DNA of 64,000 nucleotides from Streptomyces naganishii JCM 4654 (GCF_014650575.1 NZ_BMVF01000007.1:1-64000), one strand, 5' to 3'. Positions 22,110 through 31,815 are shown, numbered from the stretch's first letter. The notes: generated by a model not told the origin, from the sequence alone. Numbers and translations are program-made.

Positions 22110-23161
22110 GCCGACGGCAGACGCCGGCAGCGGACCACACCGGCAACGGACCACACCGACGCCGGCGCCGTGCGGGGCTCCGGCACGGCGAGTGCCCGAC
22201 TCGGCGAGTGCCCGGCCGGTGGGTCACCGGGCCCGGTGACGCCGCCCCGGCGAGTGCCCGGCGGGCGGTCCCCCTGCCTGGGGGTCCCTGCCCGGTGACG
22301 CCGGCTTGGGGGAGTGCCCGGCGGCTGGTCCCCTGCCCGGTGGGTCGCCAAGCCCGGTGGGTCATCGAGCCCTCCGACGCCGGCTTGGGGAGTGCCCGGC
22401 GGGCGGTCCCCCTGCCCGGTGGGTCCCCCTGCCCGCTAGGCCACCGAGCCCGGTAGGTCACCCCGTCCGGCGGGCCGCCGAGCCTGGCGTGCGCGCTGGA
22501 CCGAGCCTCGGCGCGCGGGCTGGACCGGCCCTCGGCGCTCGGCCTTCAGCCTGCGCTGGGCCCGACGCGGAGGCGAGCGCGGCTGGCGCACCGGCTCGGC
22601 GGGGGTGAGTGACCAGCCCGGCCGGGGCGGGTGCACCAGCCCGGCCGGGGCGGATGCCCCCGGATTCGGTGGGCCCCGTCCGTCGTGCACCCACCGCCCC
22701 CGTCGGCGGATACGCCCTCCCCCTCCCCTCCGCCCCTGTGCAGAACGTCAAAGTTCCACCCCTGGTTTTGTACACATACGGCTCATGACGGGCCCCCCGT
22801 AATGAGCGATAGCCTTGTGGCGTGATCAGCGCGATAGTTCGCGGGGGCACCGTCGCCTCCGCTCTGCGCCCGGTGAGCACGGACCACATCCGTGACCGGG
22901 CGGCGGTCGCTGGTCCTCGCGGGCGGGAAGGGGCCGAGGCGGCCCCCGGGACGCCGCGTCAACCCCGGGTACCGGCGTCGCGGAGAGCAGCGTCACACCC
23001 GTCGGGCGCGTCGAAGATGGCTGATATCCCCCCGCTCATCTCACCTCGCGGCATAGCGTCGAAGCGGACCGGACACCCCGGGCCGTGGCGTCATTCCGCA
23101 GGGGAAGAGACCGTACTTCCTTCAACGTCACGCAACGGCGCGCGACAGGAGCCAGAGGACA
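22110..23161. other. Repeat-rich intergenic region upstream of gdh
   Basis: This is about 1.05 kb without a supported gene. From 22190 to 22460 the core AGTGCCCGGC recurs at irregular spacing (22191, 22206, 22252, 22312, 22391), mixed with CGGTGGGTC and GACGCCGGCTTGGGG copies. A 21-bp tandem duplication (ACCAGCCCGGCCGGGGCGG core) lies at 22612-22654. From 22737 to 22830 the DNA turns less GC-rich (GGTTTTGTACACATACGGC) and is the likeliest place for the gdh promoter. Open frames here lack ribosome sites and normal protein composition. Confidence 0.6.
22190..22460. repeat. Mosaic of short GC-rich direct repeats
   Basis: At least five copies of AGTGCCCGGC or a one-base variant, three of CGGTCCCCCTGCC or close variants, and two of GACGCCGGCTTGGGG alternate without a fixed period. 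The structure looks like slippage or conversion in a non-coding spacer, not a CRISPR or coding repeat. Confidence 0.65.
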
Positions 23162-26100
23162 ATGCAGACCAAGCTGGACGAAGCCAAGGCCGAGTTGCTC
23201 GAGAGGGCTGCTCGGGTAGCTGAGAACAGTCCGGTCGGGGGGCACCTACCGACTGGGACGAAGGGCGAGGACACCCCGGACCGGGACTCCGTACTCGCCT
23301 TCCTCCAGCGCTACTACCTGCACACCGCCCCCGAGGACCTCGCGGACCGCGACCCGGTCGACGTCTTCGGAGCCGCTTTCTCGCACTACCGCATGGCCGA
23401 GAACCGCCCCCAGGGCACGGCCAACGTGCGGGTGCACACGCCGACCGTCGAGGAGAACGGCTGGACGTGCAGCCACTCCGTGGTCGAGGTCGTCACCGAC
23501 GACATGCCCTTCCTCGTCGACTCGGTCACCAACGAGCTGACCCGGCAGGGACGCGGCATCCACGTCGTCATCCACCCGCAGTTCGTGGTCCGCCGCGACC
23601 TCACCGGCAAGCTCATCGAGGTGCTTCCCGCCCGCCCGGCCGGCGAACCGCTGCCGCACGACGCGCACACCGAGTCCTGGATCCACGTCGAGATCGACCG
23701 CGAGACCGACCGCGCCGATCTGAAGCAGATCACCGCCGATCTGCTGCGCGTGCTCTCCGACGTCCGCGAGGCCGTCGAGGACTGGGAGAAGATGCGCGAC
23801 GCGGCGATGCGGATCGCCGACGGCCTGCCCGACGAGCCCGTCCCCGCCGACCTGCCCGGACAGCGGGTCGAGGAGGCCCGCGAGCTGCTGCGCTGGCTGT
23901 CCGCCGACCACTTCACCTTCCTCGGCTTCCGCGAGTACCAGCTGCGCGACGACGACACCCTGGCCGCCGTCCCCGGCACCGGGCTCGGCATACTGCGATC
24001 GGACCCGCAGCACGGCGGCGACGACAGCCACCCGGTCAGCCCGTCCTTCGAGCGGCTGCCCGCCGACGCCCGCGCCAAGGCCCGCGAGCACAAGCTGCTG
24101 GTGCTGACCAAGGCCAACAGCCGCTCCACCGTGCACCGGCCGTCCTACCTGGACTACATCGGCGTCAAGAAGTTCGACGAGAACGGCGAGGTCGTCGGCG
24201 AGCGCCGCTTCCTCGGCCTGTTCTCCTCCGCCGCGTACACCGAGTCCGTGCGCCGCGTCCCGGTGATCCGCCGCAAGGTCGAGGAGGTGCTGGAGCGCGC
24301 CGGCTTCTCGCCGCACAGCCACGACGGCCGTGACCTGCTCCAGATCCTGGAGACCTACCCGCGCGACGAGCTCTTCCAGACCCCGGTCGCCGAGCTCCAG
24401 TCGATCGTCACCTCGGTGCTGTACCTCCAGGAGCGCCGCCGGCTGCGCCTGTACCTGCGCCAGGACGAGTACGGGCGCTACTACTCCGCGCTCGTCTACC
24501 TCCCGCGCGACCGCTACACCACCGGCGTGCGCCTGCGGATCATCGACATCCTGAAGGAGGAACTCGGCGGCACCAGCGTTGACTTCACCGCCTGGAACAC
24601 CGAGTCGATCCTCTCCCGGCTGCACTTCGTCGTCCGCGTCCCGCAGGGCACCGAGCTGCCGGAGCTGTCCGACGCCGACAAGGAGCGCATCGAGGCCCGC
24701 CTGGTCGAGGCCGCCCGCTCCTGGGCCGACGCCTTCTCCGAGGCGCTCACCGCCGAGCTGGGCGAGGAGCACGCCGCCGAACTGCTGCGCCGCTACTCGG
24801 CCGCCTTCCCCGAGGGCTACAAGGCCGACCACACCCCGCGCGCCGCCGTCGCGGACCTGGTCAACCTGGAGCAGCTGAACGAGGACAAGACGTTCGCGCT
24901 GAGCCTGTACGAGCCGGTGGGCGCCGCTCCCGAGGAGCGCCGGTTCAAGATCTACCAGAAGGGCGGCTCGGTCTCCCTGTCCGCCGTGCTGCCGGTGCTG
25001 AGCCGGCTCGGCGTGGAGGTCACCGACGAGCGGCCGTACGAGCTGCGCTGCGCGGACCGCACGACGGCGTGGATCTACGACTTCGGCCTGCGCATGCCCA
25101 AGGCGGCCTCCGGCACCCCCGGCTCCGGCGACTACCTCGGCGACGACGCCCGCGAACGCTTCCAGGACGCCTTCGCCGCCGCCTGGACCGGCAAGGCGGA
25201 GAACGACGGGTTCAACGCGCTGGTGCTGAGCGCCGGGCTGACCTGGCGCGAGGCGATGGTGCTGCGCGCCTACGCCAAGTACCTGCGCCAGGCCGGCTCC
25301 ACCTTCAGCCAGGACTACATGGAGGACACCCTCCGCAACAACGTCCACACCACCCGCCTGCTGGTCAACCTGTTCGAGGCGCGGATGGCGCCCGAGCGCC
25401 AGCGCGCCGGGCACGAACTGGTGGACGCGCTGCTCGAAGAGGTCGACGCGGCGCTCGACCAGGTCGCCTCGCTCGACGAGGACCGCATCCTGCGGTCCTT
25501 CCTCACCGTCATCAAGGCGACCCTGCGCACCAACTTCTTCCAGGAGGCGCAGGGCGGCCGGCCGCACGACTACGTCTCCATGAAGTTCGACCCGCAGGCC
25601 ATCCCGGACCTGCCGGCGCCCCGCCCGGCGTACGAGATCTGGGTGTACTCGCCGCGTGTCGAGGGCGTGCACCTGCGGTTCGGCAAGGTCGCGCGCGGCG
25701 GTCTGCGCTGGTCCGACCGGCGCGAGGACTTCCGCACCGAGATCCTCGGCCTGGTCAAGGCGCAGATGGTGAAGAACACCGTCATCGTGCCGGTGGGCGC
25801 CAAGGGCGGCTTCGTCGCCAAGCAGCTGCCCGACCCGAGCGTGGACCGGGACGCCTGGATGGCGGAGGGCATCGCCAGCTACAAGACGTTCATCTCCGCG
25901 CTGCTCGACATCACCGACAACATGGTCGCCGGCGAGGTCGTGCCCCCGCAGGACGTGGTGCGCCACGACGGCGACGACACCTACCTGGTGGTCGCGGCCG
26001 ACAAGGGCACCGCGACGTTCTCCGACATCGCCAACGCGGTCGCCGAGTCGTACAACTTCTGGCTGGGCGACGCCTTCGCCTCCGGCGGCTCGGCCGGCTA

Positions 26101-28105
26101 CGACCACAAGGGCATGGGCATCACCGCGCGCGGCGCCTGGGAGTCCGTCAAGCGGCACTTCCGCGAGCTGGACGTGGACACCCAGAGCCAGGACTTCACG
26201 GTCGTCGGCATCGGCGACATGTCCGGCGACGTGTTCGGCAACGGCATGCTGCTCAGCGAGCACATCCGCCTGGTCGCCGCCTTCGACCACCGCCACATCT
26301 TCATCGACCCGAACCCGGACGCGGCCACCTCCTACGCCGAGCGCCGCCGCCTGTTCGACCTGCCGCGCTCCTCCTGGGAGGACTACGACACCGCGCTGCT
26401 GTCGGCGGGTGGCGGGGTGTTCCCGCGCAGCGCCAAGGCCATCCCGGTCAACGCGCACATCCGCGAGGCCCTCGGCATCGAGTCCGGCGTCACCAAGCTG
26501 ACCCCGGCCGACCTGATGCGCGCCATCCTCAAGGCCCCGGTGGACCTGCTGTGGAACGGCGGCATCGGCACGTACGTCAAGGCCTCCACGGAGTCCAGCG
26601 CGGACGTCGGCGACAAGGCCAACGACGCCATCCGCGTCGACGGAGCCGACCTGAGGGTCAAGGTGGTCGGCGAGGGCGGCAACCTGGGCTGCACCCAGCT
26701 GGGCCGGATCGAGTTCGCGCAGGCCGGCGGCAAAATCAACACCGACGCCATCGACAACAGCGCGGGCGTGGACACCTCCGACCACGAGGTGAACATCAAG
26801 ATCCTGCTCAACGGCCTGGTCGCGGACGGCGACATGACCGTCAAGCAGCGCAACAAGCTGCTCGCCCAGATGACCGACGAGGTCGGCGCCCTGGTGCTGC
26901 GCAACAACTACGCGCAGAACACGGCGATCGCCAACGCGCTCGCCCAGTCCAAGGACATGCTCCACGCCCAGCAGCGCTTCATGAAGCACCTGGTGCGCGA
27001 GGGCCACCTCGACCGGGCGCTGGAGTTCCTGCCCACCGACCGGCAGATCCGTGAACGGCTCGCCGCCGGGCACGGCCTGACCAGCCCGGAGACGGCCGTC
27101 CTGCTGGCGTACACGAAGATCACGGTCGCCGAGGAGCTGCTGCACACGTCGCTGCCGGACGACCCCTATCTGCGCGGGCTGCTGCACGCCTACTTCCCCA
27201 CGCAGCTGCGCGAGCAGTTCGCCGAGCAGATCGGCCACCACCCGCTGCACCGCGAGATCACCACGACCGTCCTGGTCAACGACACGGTCAACACCGGCGG
27301 TACGACCTACCTGCACCGGCTGCGGGAGGAGACCGGCGCCTCGCTGGAGGAGATCGTCCGGGCGCAGACGGTGGCCCGCGCGATCTTCCGCTCGGCCCCG
27401 GTGTGGGACGCCGTGGAGGCGCTGGACAACCGGGTCGAGGCCGCGGTCCAGACGCGCATCCGGCTGCACTCGCGCCGCCTGGTCGAGCGCGGCACGCGCT
27501 GGCTGCTGAACAACCGGCCGCAGCCGCTCCAGCTGTCGGAGACGGTGGAGTTCTTCGCCGAGCGGGTCGAGCAGGTCTGGTCGCAGCTGCCGAAGCTGCT
27601 CAAGGGCGCGGACCTGGAGTGGTACGAGCAGGTCTACGAGGAGCTGTCCGCCGCCGGCGTCCCGGACGAACTGGCCACCCGCGTGGCCGGGTTCTCCTCC
27701 GCGTTCCCGGCGCTGGACATCGTCTCGATCGCCGACCGCATGGACAAGGACCCGATGGACGTCGCCGAGGTGTACTACGACCTCGCCGACCGGCTGAACA
27801 TCACCCAGCTGATGGACCGCATCATCGAGCTCCCGCGCAACGACCGCTGGCAGTCCATGGCCCGCGCGTCCATCCGCGAGGACCTGTACGCGGCGCACGC
27901 CGGACTGACCGCGGACGTCCTGGCGGTGGGCAACGGCACCTCCACACCGGAGCAGCGGTTCAAGCTCTGGGAGCAGAAGAACGCGGCGATCCTGTCCCGG
28001 GCGCGCTCCACGCTCGTGGAGATCCACGGTTCGGACGCGTTCGACCTCGCCAACCTGTCGGTGGCGATGCGGACGATGCGCACGCTGCTGCGCACGCACT
28101 CGTAG
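23162..28105 (+). CDS. gdh: NAD-specific glutamate dehydrogenase, large (180-kDa) class
   Basis: This 1647-aa enzyme of the large NAD-GDH family, first described in Streptomyces clavuligerus, has its expected length of about 1600 residues. It converts glutamate to 2-oxoglutarate and ammonia, supporting catabolism. The N-terminal ACT-like region includes WTCSHSVVEVVTDDMPFLVDSV. The catalytic core has VARGGLRWSDRREDFRTEIL and VPVGAKGGFVAKQLP with the probable catalytic Lys (about K881). Later segments are VGIGDMSGDVFGNGML and a VGEGGNLGCTQ dinucleotide-binding part. GGAGCCAGAGGACA precedes the ATG. It is monocistronic and followed by a strong terminator. Confidence 0.96.
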   Translation: MQTKLDEAKAELLERAARVAENSPVGGHLPTGTKGEDTPDRDSVLAFLQRYYLHTAPEDLADRDPVDVFGAAFSHYRMAENRPQGTANVRVHTPTVEENGWTCSHSVVEVVTDDMPFLVDSVTNELTRQGRGIHVVIHPQFVVRRDLTGKLIEVLPARPAGEPLPHDAHTESWIHVEIDRETDRADLKQITADLLRVLSDVREAVEDWEKMRDAAMRIADGLPDEPVPADLPGQRVEEARELLRWLSADHFTFLGFREYQLRDDDTLAAVPGTGLGILRSDPQHGGDDSHPVSPSFERLPADARAKAREHKLLVLTKANSRSTVHRPSYLDYIGVKKFDENGEVVGERRFLGLFSSAAYTESVRRVPVIRRKVEEVLERAGFSPHSHDGRDLLQILETYPRDELFQTPVAELQSIVTSVLYLQERRRLRLYLRQDEYGRYYSALVYLPRDRYTTGVRLRIIDILKEELGGTSVDFTAWNTESILSRLHFVVRVPQGTELPELSDADKERIEARLVEAARSWADAFSEALTAELGEEHAAELLRRYSAAFPEGYKADHTPRAAVADLVNLEQLNEDKTFALSLYEPVGAAPEERRFKIYQKGGSVSLSAVLPVLSRLGVEVTDERPYELRCADRTTAWIYDFGLRMPKAASGTPGSGDYLGDDARERFQDAFAAAWTGKAENDGFNALVLSAGLTWREAMVLRAYAKYLRQAGSTFSQDYMEDTLRNNVHTTRLLVNLFEARMAPERQRAGHELVDALLEEVDAALDQVASLDEDRILRSFLTVIKATLRTNFFQEAQGGRPHDYVSMKFDPQAIPDLPAPRPAYEIWVYSPRVEGVHLRFGKVARGGLRWSDRREDFRTEILGLVKAQMVKNTVIVPVGAKGGFVAKQLPDPSVDRDAWMAEGIASYKTFISALLDITDNMVAGEVVPPQDVVRHDGDDTYLVVAADKGTATFSDIANAVAESYNFWLGDAFASGGSAGYDHKGMGITARGAWESVKRHFRELDVDTQSQDFTVVGIGDMSGDVFGNGMLLSEHIRLVAAFDHRHIFIDPNPDAATSYAERRRLFDLPRSSWEDYDTALLSAGGGVFPRSAKAIPVNAHIREALGIESGVTKLTPADLMRAILKAPVDLLWNGGIGTYVKASTESSADVGDKANDAIRVDGADLRVKVVGEGGNLGCTQLGRIEFAQAGGKINTDAIDNSAGVDTSDHEVNIKILLNGLVADGDMTVKQRNKLLAQMTDEVGALVLRNNYAQNTAIANALAQSKDMLHAQQRFMKHLVREGHLDRALEFLPTDRQIRERLAAGHGLTSPETAVLLAYTKITVAEELLHTSLPDDPYLRGLLHAYFPTQLREQFAEQIGHHPLHREITTTVLVNDTVNTGGTTYLHRLREETGASLEEIVRAQTVARAIFRSAPVWDAVEALDNRVEAAVQTRIRLHSRRLVERGTRWLLNNRPQPLQLSETVEFFAERVEQVWSQLPKLLKGADLEWYEQVYEELSAAGVPDELATRVAGFSSAFPALDIVSIADRMDKDPMDVAEVYYDLADRLNITQLMDRIIELPRNDRWQSMARASIREDLYAAHAGLTADVLAVGNGTSTPEQRFKLWEQKNAAILSRARSTLVEIHGSDAFDLANLSVAMRTMRTLLRTHS

Positions 28106-28146
28106 TCCCGCCCCCAGTCCAGGCGCGAAGCGCCGCGAGTGACCGG

Positions 28147-28181
28147 AAGGCGCCCCGTCCCGTGAGGGACCGGGGCGCCTT
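28147..28181 (+). terminator. Terminator after gdh
   Basis: AAGGCGCCCC pairs with GGGGCGCCTT, and the stem extends through GTCCC/GGGAC with one bulge around a GTGA loop. CTCGTCCCTTTCTTG follows. It lies 42 bases past the gdh stop. Confidence 0.85.
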
Positions 28182-28276
28182 CTCGTCCCTTTCTTGTCCC
28201 TGTCTGGGACACGCCACACGGCGAATTTACCCTTTCCTGTTAATCAGGATCATTCGGATAAAGTTGCCTTGTGACC

Positions 28277-28351
28277 ATGAATCTCACCGAGAGTCGATCG
28301 GTCGCGACCGTCGTGGCCTGCCGTGTCGCCGTTGCGTGCCGCGCCCTCTGA
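28277..28351 (+). CDS. Possible 24-codon leader ORF
   Basis: ATG 28277 opens a 24-codon frame beginning MNLTESRSVATVV and ending at TGA 28351, inside the first codons of the membrane-protein gene (GTG 28323) in another frame. GGATAAAGT upstream (28257-28264) resembles a -10 element, placing transcription start near 28271 and making this ATG almost leaderless. There is no codon evidence beyond that, and it could be chance. Confidence 0.25.
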   Translation: MNLTESRSVATVVACRVAVACRAL

Positions 28352-29846
28352 GGCGCGCTCCGCGGGCAGAGCCGCGCCGCGGGCGCCGGCCCCCGCGAGG
28401 CGGGCCGCCGTCCCCTGGGCCGCCGCCGCGCTCGTCGTCGCCCTGCTGCTGGTGGTGATCGTCCGGCTGCCCTGGGCCGGTGACCTCGGGATACACGCGG
28501 CGACCATCGAGCGCCTGCGCCACAGCTTCCTGCACCCGGGCGACCCGCTCGTGCACGCCGACGTCCCGAGCCCGTACTACTCGCCGTGGATGCTGCTCCT
28601 CGGATGCCTCGCGCGGCTCACCGGGCTGTCGGTCTTCGTCGTGCTGCGCGTGGCCGCGCTCACCGGGCTCGCGCTGCTGGTCACCGGCGTGTGGCGGTAC
28701 GTCAGGACGCTCAGCCGGCATCCGGCCGCGCCCGCCCTGGCCGCGCTGAGCCTGGTGCTGCTGTGGGGCACGGAGCTGATCAACTGGAGCGGCTTCCTCT
28801 CCCTGAACTCGCTCGCGCTGACCGTGTCGTACCCGAGCGTCCTGGCGCTCGGGCTGGCCTTCCACCACTGGGCGTGGCTCAGCCGGGCGCTGCGCACCCC
28901 CAGCGGGTGGGGGACCTGGCTGGGGCTGGGGGCGCTGTGGGCGCTGATCCTGCTCTGCCACCAGTTCACCGGCGTCGTCGACACCCTGGGCGCCCTCGCC
29001 ACGGTGCTCGCCGCCCGGCCGCCGCGTCCGCTGTGGCGCGGGCTCGCCGCCGGCACGGCACTGGGCCTCGCGCTGCTGTGGCTGTGGCCGTACTACGACT
29101 TCTTCGCGCTGTTCCGGGCCGGCGGCGACCTGGAGGAGGTGCACCGGGCGCTCTACACCGAGTTCGCCGGACGGTACTGGCTGGCGCTGCTCGGGGTGGC
29201 CGCGATGGTCCAAAGGTGGCGGCGCGACCGGCTCGACCCGCTGGCGCTGTTCTTCGCGCTGGGCGCGCTGGTGTGCGCGGCGGGCTTCGTGACCGGCCAC
29301 TACTCCTGGGGGCGGGCCCTGCCCGCCGCCCTGATCCCCGCTCAGCTCGCCGCCGCGCTCGCGGTGGTGGGCGGCGGCCGGCGGGCGGTGCGGGTGCGGT
29401 GGGCCTGGGTGCTGGCCGCGGCGCTCGCGCTGGGCGCGTGGGCGCAGGCGGGGGTGCTCGGCTACGCCGTGGGGCGCGACCGGCTCCCGGACGTGCTCGC
29501 CGCCGACTACACGGCCCCGTGGACGGGTTACCACTGGATCACGCCGTACGTGAAGTACGGGGAGGTGGTCATGACCCGCGACTTCGCGGCCCGGCTGGTC
29601 CCCGCCTACGGCGCCTACACCGTCGCCCCCGGCTACCCGGACTTCTTCCTCCCCGACGAGTCACGCCGTGAGGCGGCGGTGCAGCGCTTCTACGCGCGGG
29701 GCACGCCACGGGCCGTACGCCGCGACATCCTGCGCGCGTACGACGTCCGCTGGGTCGTGGACGGGCCGCGCACGGAACGCGACCCCGCCCTCAGACCGGT
29801 GGCCCATGGACCGGACGGCCAGATCCTGTACGCCGTGGCTCCCTAG
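28323..29846 (+). CDS. Polytopic membrane protein, GT-C glycosyltransferase-like
   Basis: This 507-aa protein has a basic, Ala/Pro-rich N-terminus and about ten transmembrane helices between residues 30 and 390. The first long extracytoplasmic loop carries DLGIHAATIERLRHSFLHPG and VPSPYYSPWM, the place where GT-C transferases keep acidic catalytic residues. The C-terminal soluble part (from about 390) includes YHWITPYVKYGEVVMTRDF and a DILRAYDVRWVVDGP segment. This is consistent with a lipid-linked sugar transferase, but no named family is certain. The GTG lacks a clear ribosome site; an in-frame stop at 28278 limits earlier starts. It faces the TagGH-like exporter convergently. Confidence 0.8.
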   Translation: MSPLRAAPSEARSAGRAAPRAPAPARRAAVPWAAAALVVALLLVVIVRLPWAGDLGIHAATIERLRHSFLHPGDPLVHADVPSPYYSPWMLLLGCLARLTGLSVFVVLRVAALTGLALLVTGVWRYVRTLSRHPAAPALAALSLVLLWGTELINWSGFLSLNSLALTVSYPSVLALGLAFHHWAWLSRALRTPSGWGTWLGLGALWALILLCHQFTGVVDTLGALATVLAARPPRPLWRGLAAGTALGLALLWLWPYYDFFALFRAGGDLEEVHRALYTEFAGRYWLALLGVAAMVQRWRRDRLDPLALFFALGALVCAAGFVTGHYSWGRALPAALIPAQLAAALAVVGGGRRAVRVRWAWVLAAALALGAWAQAGVLGYAVGRDRLPDVLAADYTAPWTGYHWITPYVKYGEVVMTRDFAARLVPAYGAYTVAPGYPDFFLPDESRREAAVQRFYARGTPRAVRRDILRAYDVRWVVDGPRTERDPALRPVAHGPDGQILYAVAP

Positions 29847-29912
29847 GCCGGCGCGGAACCCGGTCCGGCCCGGGACGGCTCAGGGACGGCTCAGGGATGG
29901 CCCGGGGACGGC

Positions 29913-30725
29913 TCAGGCCTTGGCGGCGGCCGGCTTGTCGGCGCCGCCGGTGAAGGCCTCGTAGGCCTCCAGGACCTCCTCGGTGGGGCCGTCCATGCGC
30001 AGCACACCGCGCTCCAGCCACAGCACCCGCTCGCAGGTGTCGCGGATGGACTTGTTGTTGTGGCTGACCAGGAACACCGTGCCCGCGCGCTCGCGCAGCT
30101 CGCGGATGCGCTCCTCCGAGCGCTTCTGGAAGGCGCGGTCGCCGGTGGCCAGGGCCTCGTCGATCAGCAGGACGTCGTGGTCCTTGGCGGCGGCGATGGA
30201 GAACCGCAGCCGGGCCGCCATGCCGGAGGAGTACGTGCGCATCGGCAGCGTGATGAAGTCGCCCTTGTCGTTGATGCCGGAGAAGTCGACGATGTCCTGG
30301 TAGCGCTCCCTGACCTGCTCCCGGGACATGCCCATGGCCAGGCCGCCGAGCCACACGTTGCGCTCGCCGGTCAGGTCGTTCATCAGCGCCGCGTTGACGC
30401 CGAGCAGGGAGGGCTGGCCGTTGGTGTAGATCTTGCCGTGCTCCACCGGCAGCAGGCCCGCGACCGCCTTGAGCAGCGTGGACTTGCCGGAGCCGTTGGT
30501 GCCGATCAGGCCGATCGCCTCGCCCTTGTAGGCGACGAACGACACCTTCTTCACCGCGTGCACCCGGCGCACGCCGGCCGCCTTCTCGGCCTTCTCGCGG
30601 CGCAGGATGCGGTTGAGGGCGGCGGTGGCGCTGCCCTTGCCGGAGCCGGTGCCGTTGACCCGGTAGACGATGTCGACGTTGTCGGCGATGACGGTGGGGA
30701 TCGCCTCGGTGTTTCGCTCAGCCAC
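29913..30725 (-). CDS. ABC transporter ATP-binding protein, polysaccharide/teichoic acid export (TagH-like)
   Basis: This 270-aa ATPase has Walker A GTNGSGKS (75-82), signature YSSGMAARLRF and Walker B DVLLIDEALATGD, followed by H-loop FLVSHNNKS. The modified signature and the N-terminal extension (about 60 residues before the core) are typical of exporters of O-antigen, teichoic acid and similar polymers. It overlaps the permease gene by 8 bases, so the two are coupled. With the permease it should flip or export a lipid-linked surface polymer made by the neighbouring glycosyltransferases (inference from context). Confidence 0.93.
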   Translation of the reverse strand: MAERNTEAIPTVIADNVDIVYRVNGTGSGKGSATAALNRILRREKAEKAAGVRRVHAVKKVSFVAYKGEAIGLIGTNGSGKSTLLKAVAGLLPVEHGKIYTNGQPSLLGVNAALMNDLTGERNVWLGGLAMGMSREQVRERYQDIVDFSGINDKGDFITLPMRTYSSGMAARLRFSIAAAKDHDVLLIDEALATGDRAFQKRSEERIRELRERAGTVFLVSHNNKSIRDTCERVLWLERGVLRMDGPTEEVLEAYEAFTGGADKPAAAKA

Positions 30726-31632
30726 GGCCGTACGTCTCCTCAGCCTTCCAGAAGTAGATGAACCCGCCGACGCCGGCGACCAGCGCCCAGCCCAGCGCGT
30801 AGGCCCACACGTGGTGGGGGAGCTGGTGGGCCTTGAAGCTGTCGATCAGCGCGAAGCGCATCAGGTCGATGTAGACGGCGGCCGGGTTGGACTCCAGCAG
30901 CACCTTCACCACGTGCGGCATGTTGCTGTGCTTGAGGGTGGAGTCGATGCTCCACATCACGCCGGAGACGTACATCCAGGTGCGCAGGATGAACGGCATC
31001 AGCTGGGCGATGTCCGGGGTCTTCGCGCCCATGCGGGCCATGACCATCGAGACGCCGGCGTTGAAGACGAACTGGAGCAGCAGCACCGGGAAGGCCAGCA
31101 CCCAGGACACCCCGGGCACCACGCCGAAGCAGAGCAGGATCACCACGAGGGCGGCCATCGAGAACAGCAGCTGCTGGAGCTGCTGGAGCGCGAAGGAGAC
31201 CGGCAGCGCGGCCCGCGGGAAGTGCAGGGCGCGCACCAGGCCGAGGTTGCCGGAGATCGCCCGGGTGCCCGACATGATCGAGTTCTGGGTGAACGTCCAC
31301 ACGAACACGCCCGTCACCAGGAACGGGATGTAGTCCGACACGCCCCGGCTGGTGCCCAGCAGGATGCCGAAGATGAAGTAGTACACCGCCGCGTTCAGCA
31401 GGGGCGTGGCGACCTGCCAGATCTGGCCGAGCTTCGCCTCGCTGTACTGCGCGGTGAGCTTGGCGGTGGCGAACGCGCTGATGAAGTGGCGCCGCGCCCA
31501 CAGCTGGCGGACGTACTCGCGCAGCGAGGGCCGGGCGCCGCTGACGGACAGGCCGTGGCGGGCGGCGAGCGCCGCGAGGTCGTCCTCGGCCTGGGCCGGG
31601 GCGGGGGGCGGTGTGTGGAGGACCTGGCTCAC
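30718..31632 (-). CDS. ABC transporter permease, polysaccharide export (TagG-like)
   Basis: Starting at GTG 31632 gives 304 aa beginning VSQVLHTPP. The protein has about six helices and the ABC-2 signature region KLTAQYSEAKLGQIWQVATPLLN followed by FVWTFTQNSIMSGTRAISGN. The GTG at 31713 would add 27 basic residues and begin beside the duplicated operator; I prefer 31632 because the family-like sequence begins there. It is the partner of the overlapping ATPase. Control by the divergent TetR regulator is likely, since the shared region holds two operator-like repeats. Confidence 0.88.
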   Translation of the reverse strand: MSQVLHTPPPAPAQAEDDLAALAARHGLSVSGARPSLREYVRQLWARRHFISAFATAKLTAQYSEAKLGQIWQVATPLLNAAVYYFIFGILLGTSRGVSDYIPFLVTGVFVWTFTQNSIMSGTRAISGNLGLVRALHFPRAALPVSFALQQLQQLLFSMAALVVILLCFGVVPGVSWVLAFPVLLLQFVFNAGVSMVMARMGAKTPDIAQLMPFILRTWMYVSGVMWSIDSTLKHSNMPHVVKVLLESNPAAVYIDLMRFALIDSFKAHQLPHHVWAYALGWALVAGVGGFIYFWKAEETYGRG

Positions 31633-31726
31633 ATCCGCTGCTTTCGCTCGGGGGGTGGGGGTGCGGGCGTCCGGGCCCGTGGCCGCCGCCCGTTTCCTTA
31701 CGGTTCTCTTCACGTTTTCTTACGCC

Positions 31727-31799
31727 GGAACGGGACCGTATCGTCGCAACGTGAGCGTAGAACCAAACGACGTCGGAACGCAACCGTATCGTCGCAACG
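31727..31799. promoter_or_regulatory. Duplicated operator-like repeat between exporter and TetR gene
   Basis: Two direct copies of a 25-bp element (31727-31751 and 31775-31799) differ at two positions and start 48 bp apart. Each contains ACCGTATCGTCGCAACG, whose core has dyad symmetry CGTnnCGnCGnnACG, as expected of a TetR-family operator. One copy lies just before the exporter start region on the minus strand; the other ends 17 bases before the TetR ATG. Autoregulation and exporter control are inferred. Confidence 0.7.
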
Positions 31800-31815
31800 G
31801 CCTATGCTTGACGGC

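Noticed and set aside
22190..22460. CRISPR-like array
   Set aside because: Repeat copies are about 10-15 bp with irregular spacing (15 to 79 bases) and degenerate. No cas genes are in the window.
22822..23223. 133-codon frame starting GTG upstream of gdh
   Set aside because: No ribosome site or domain, and it overlaps the gdh start in another frame. More likely leader sequence.
23246..28219. 1657-codon open frame antisense to gdh
   Set aside because: It mirrors the gdh codons and arises from their G/C-rich third positions. Its composition is not protein-like, and gdh matches a known enzyme along its full length.
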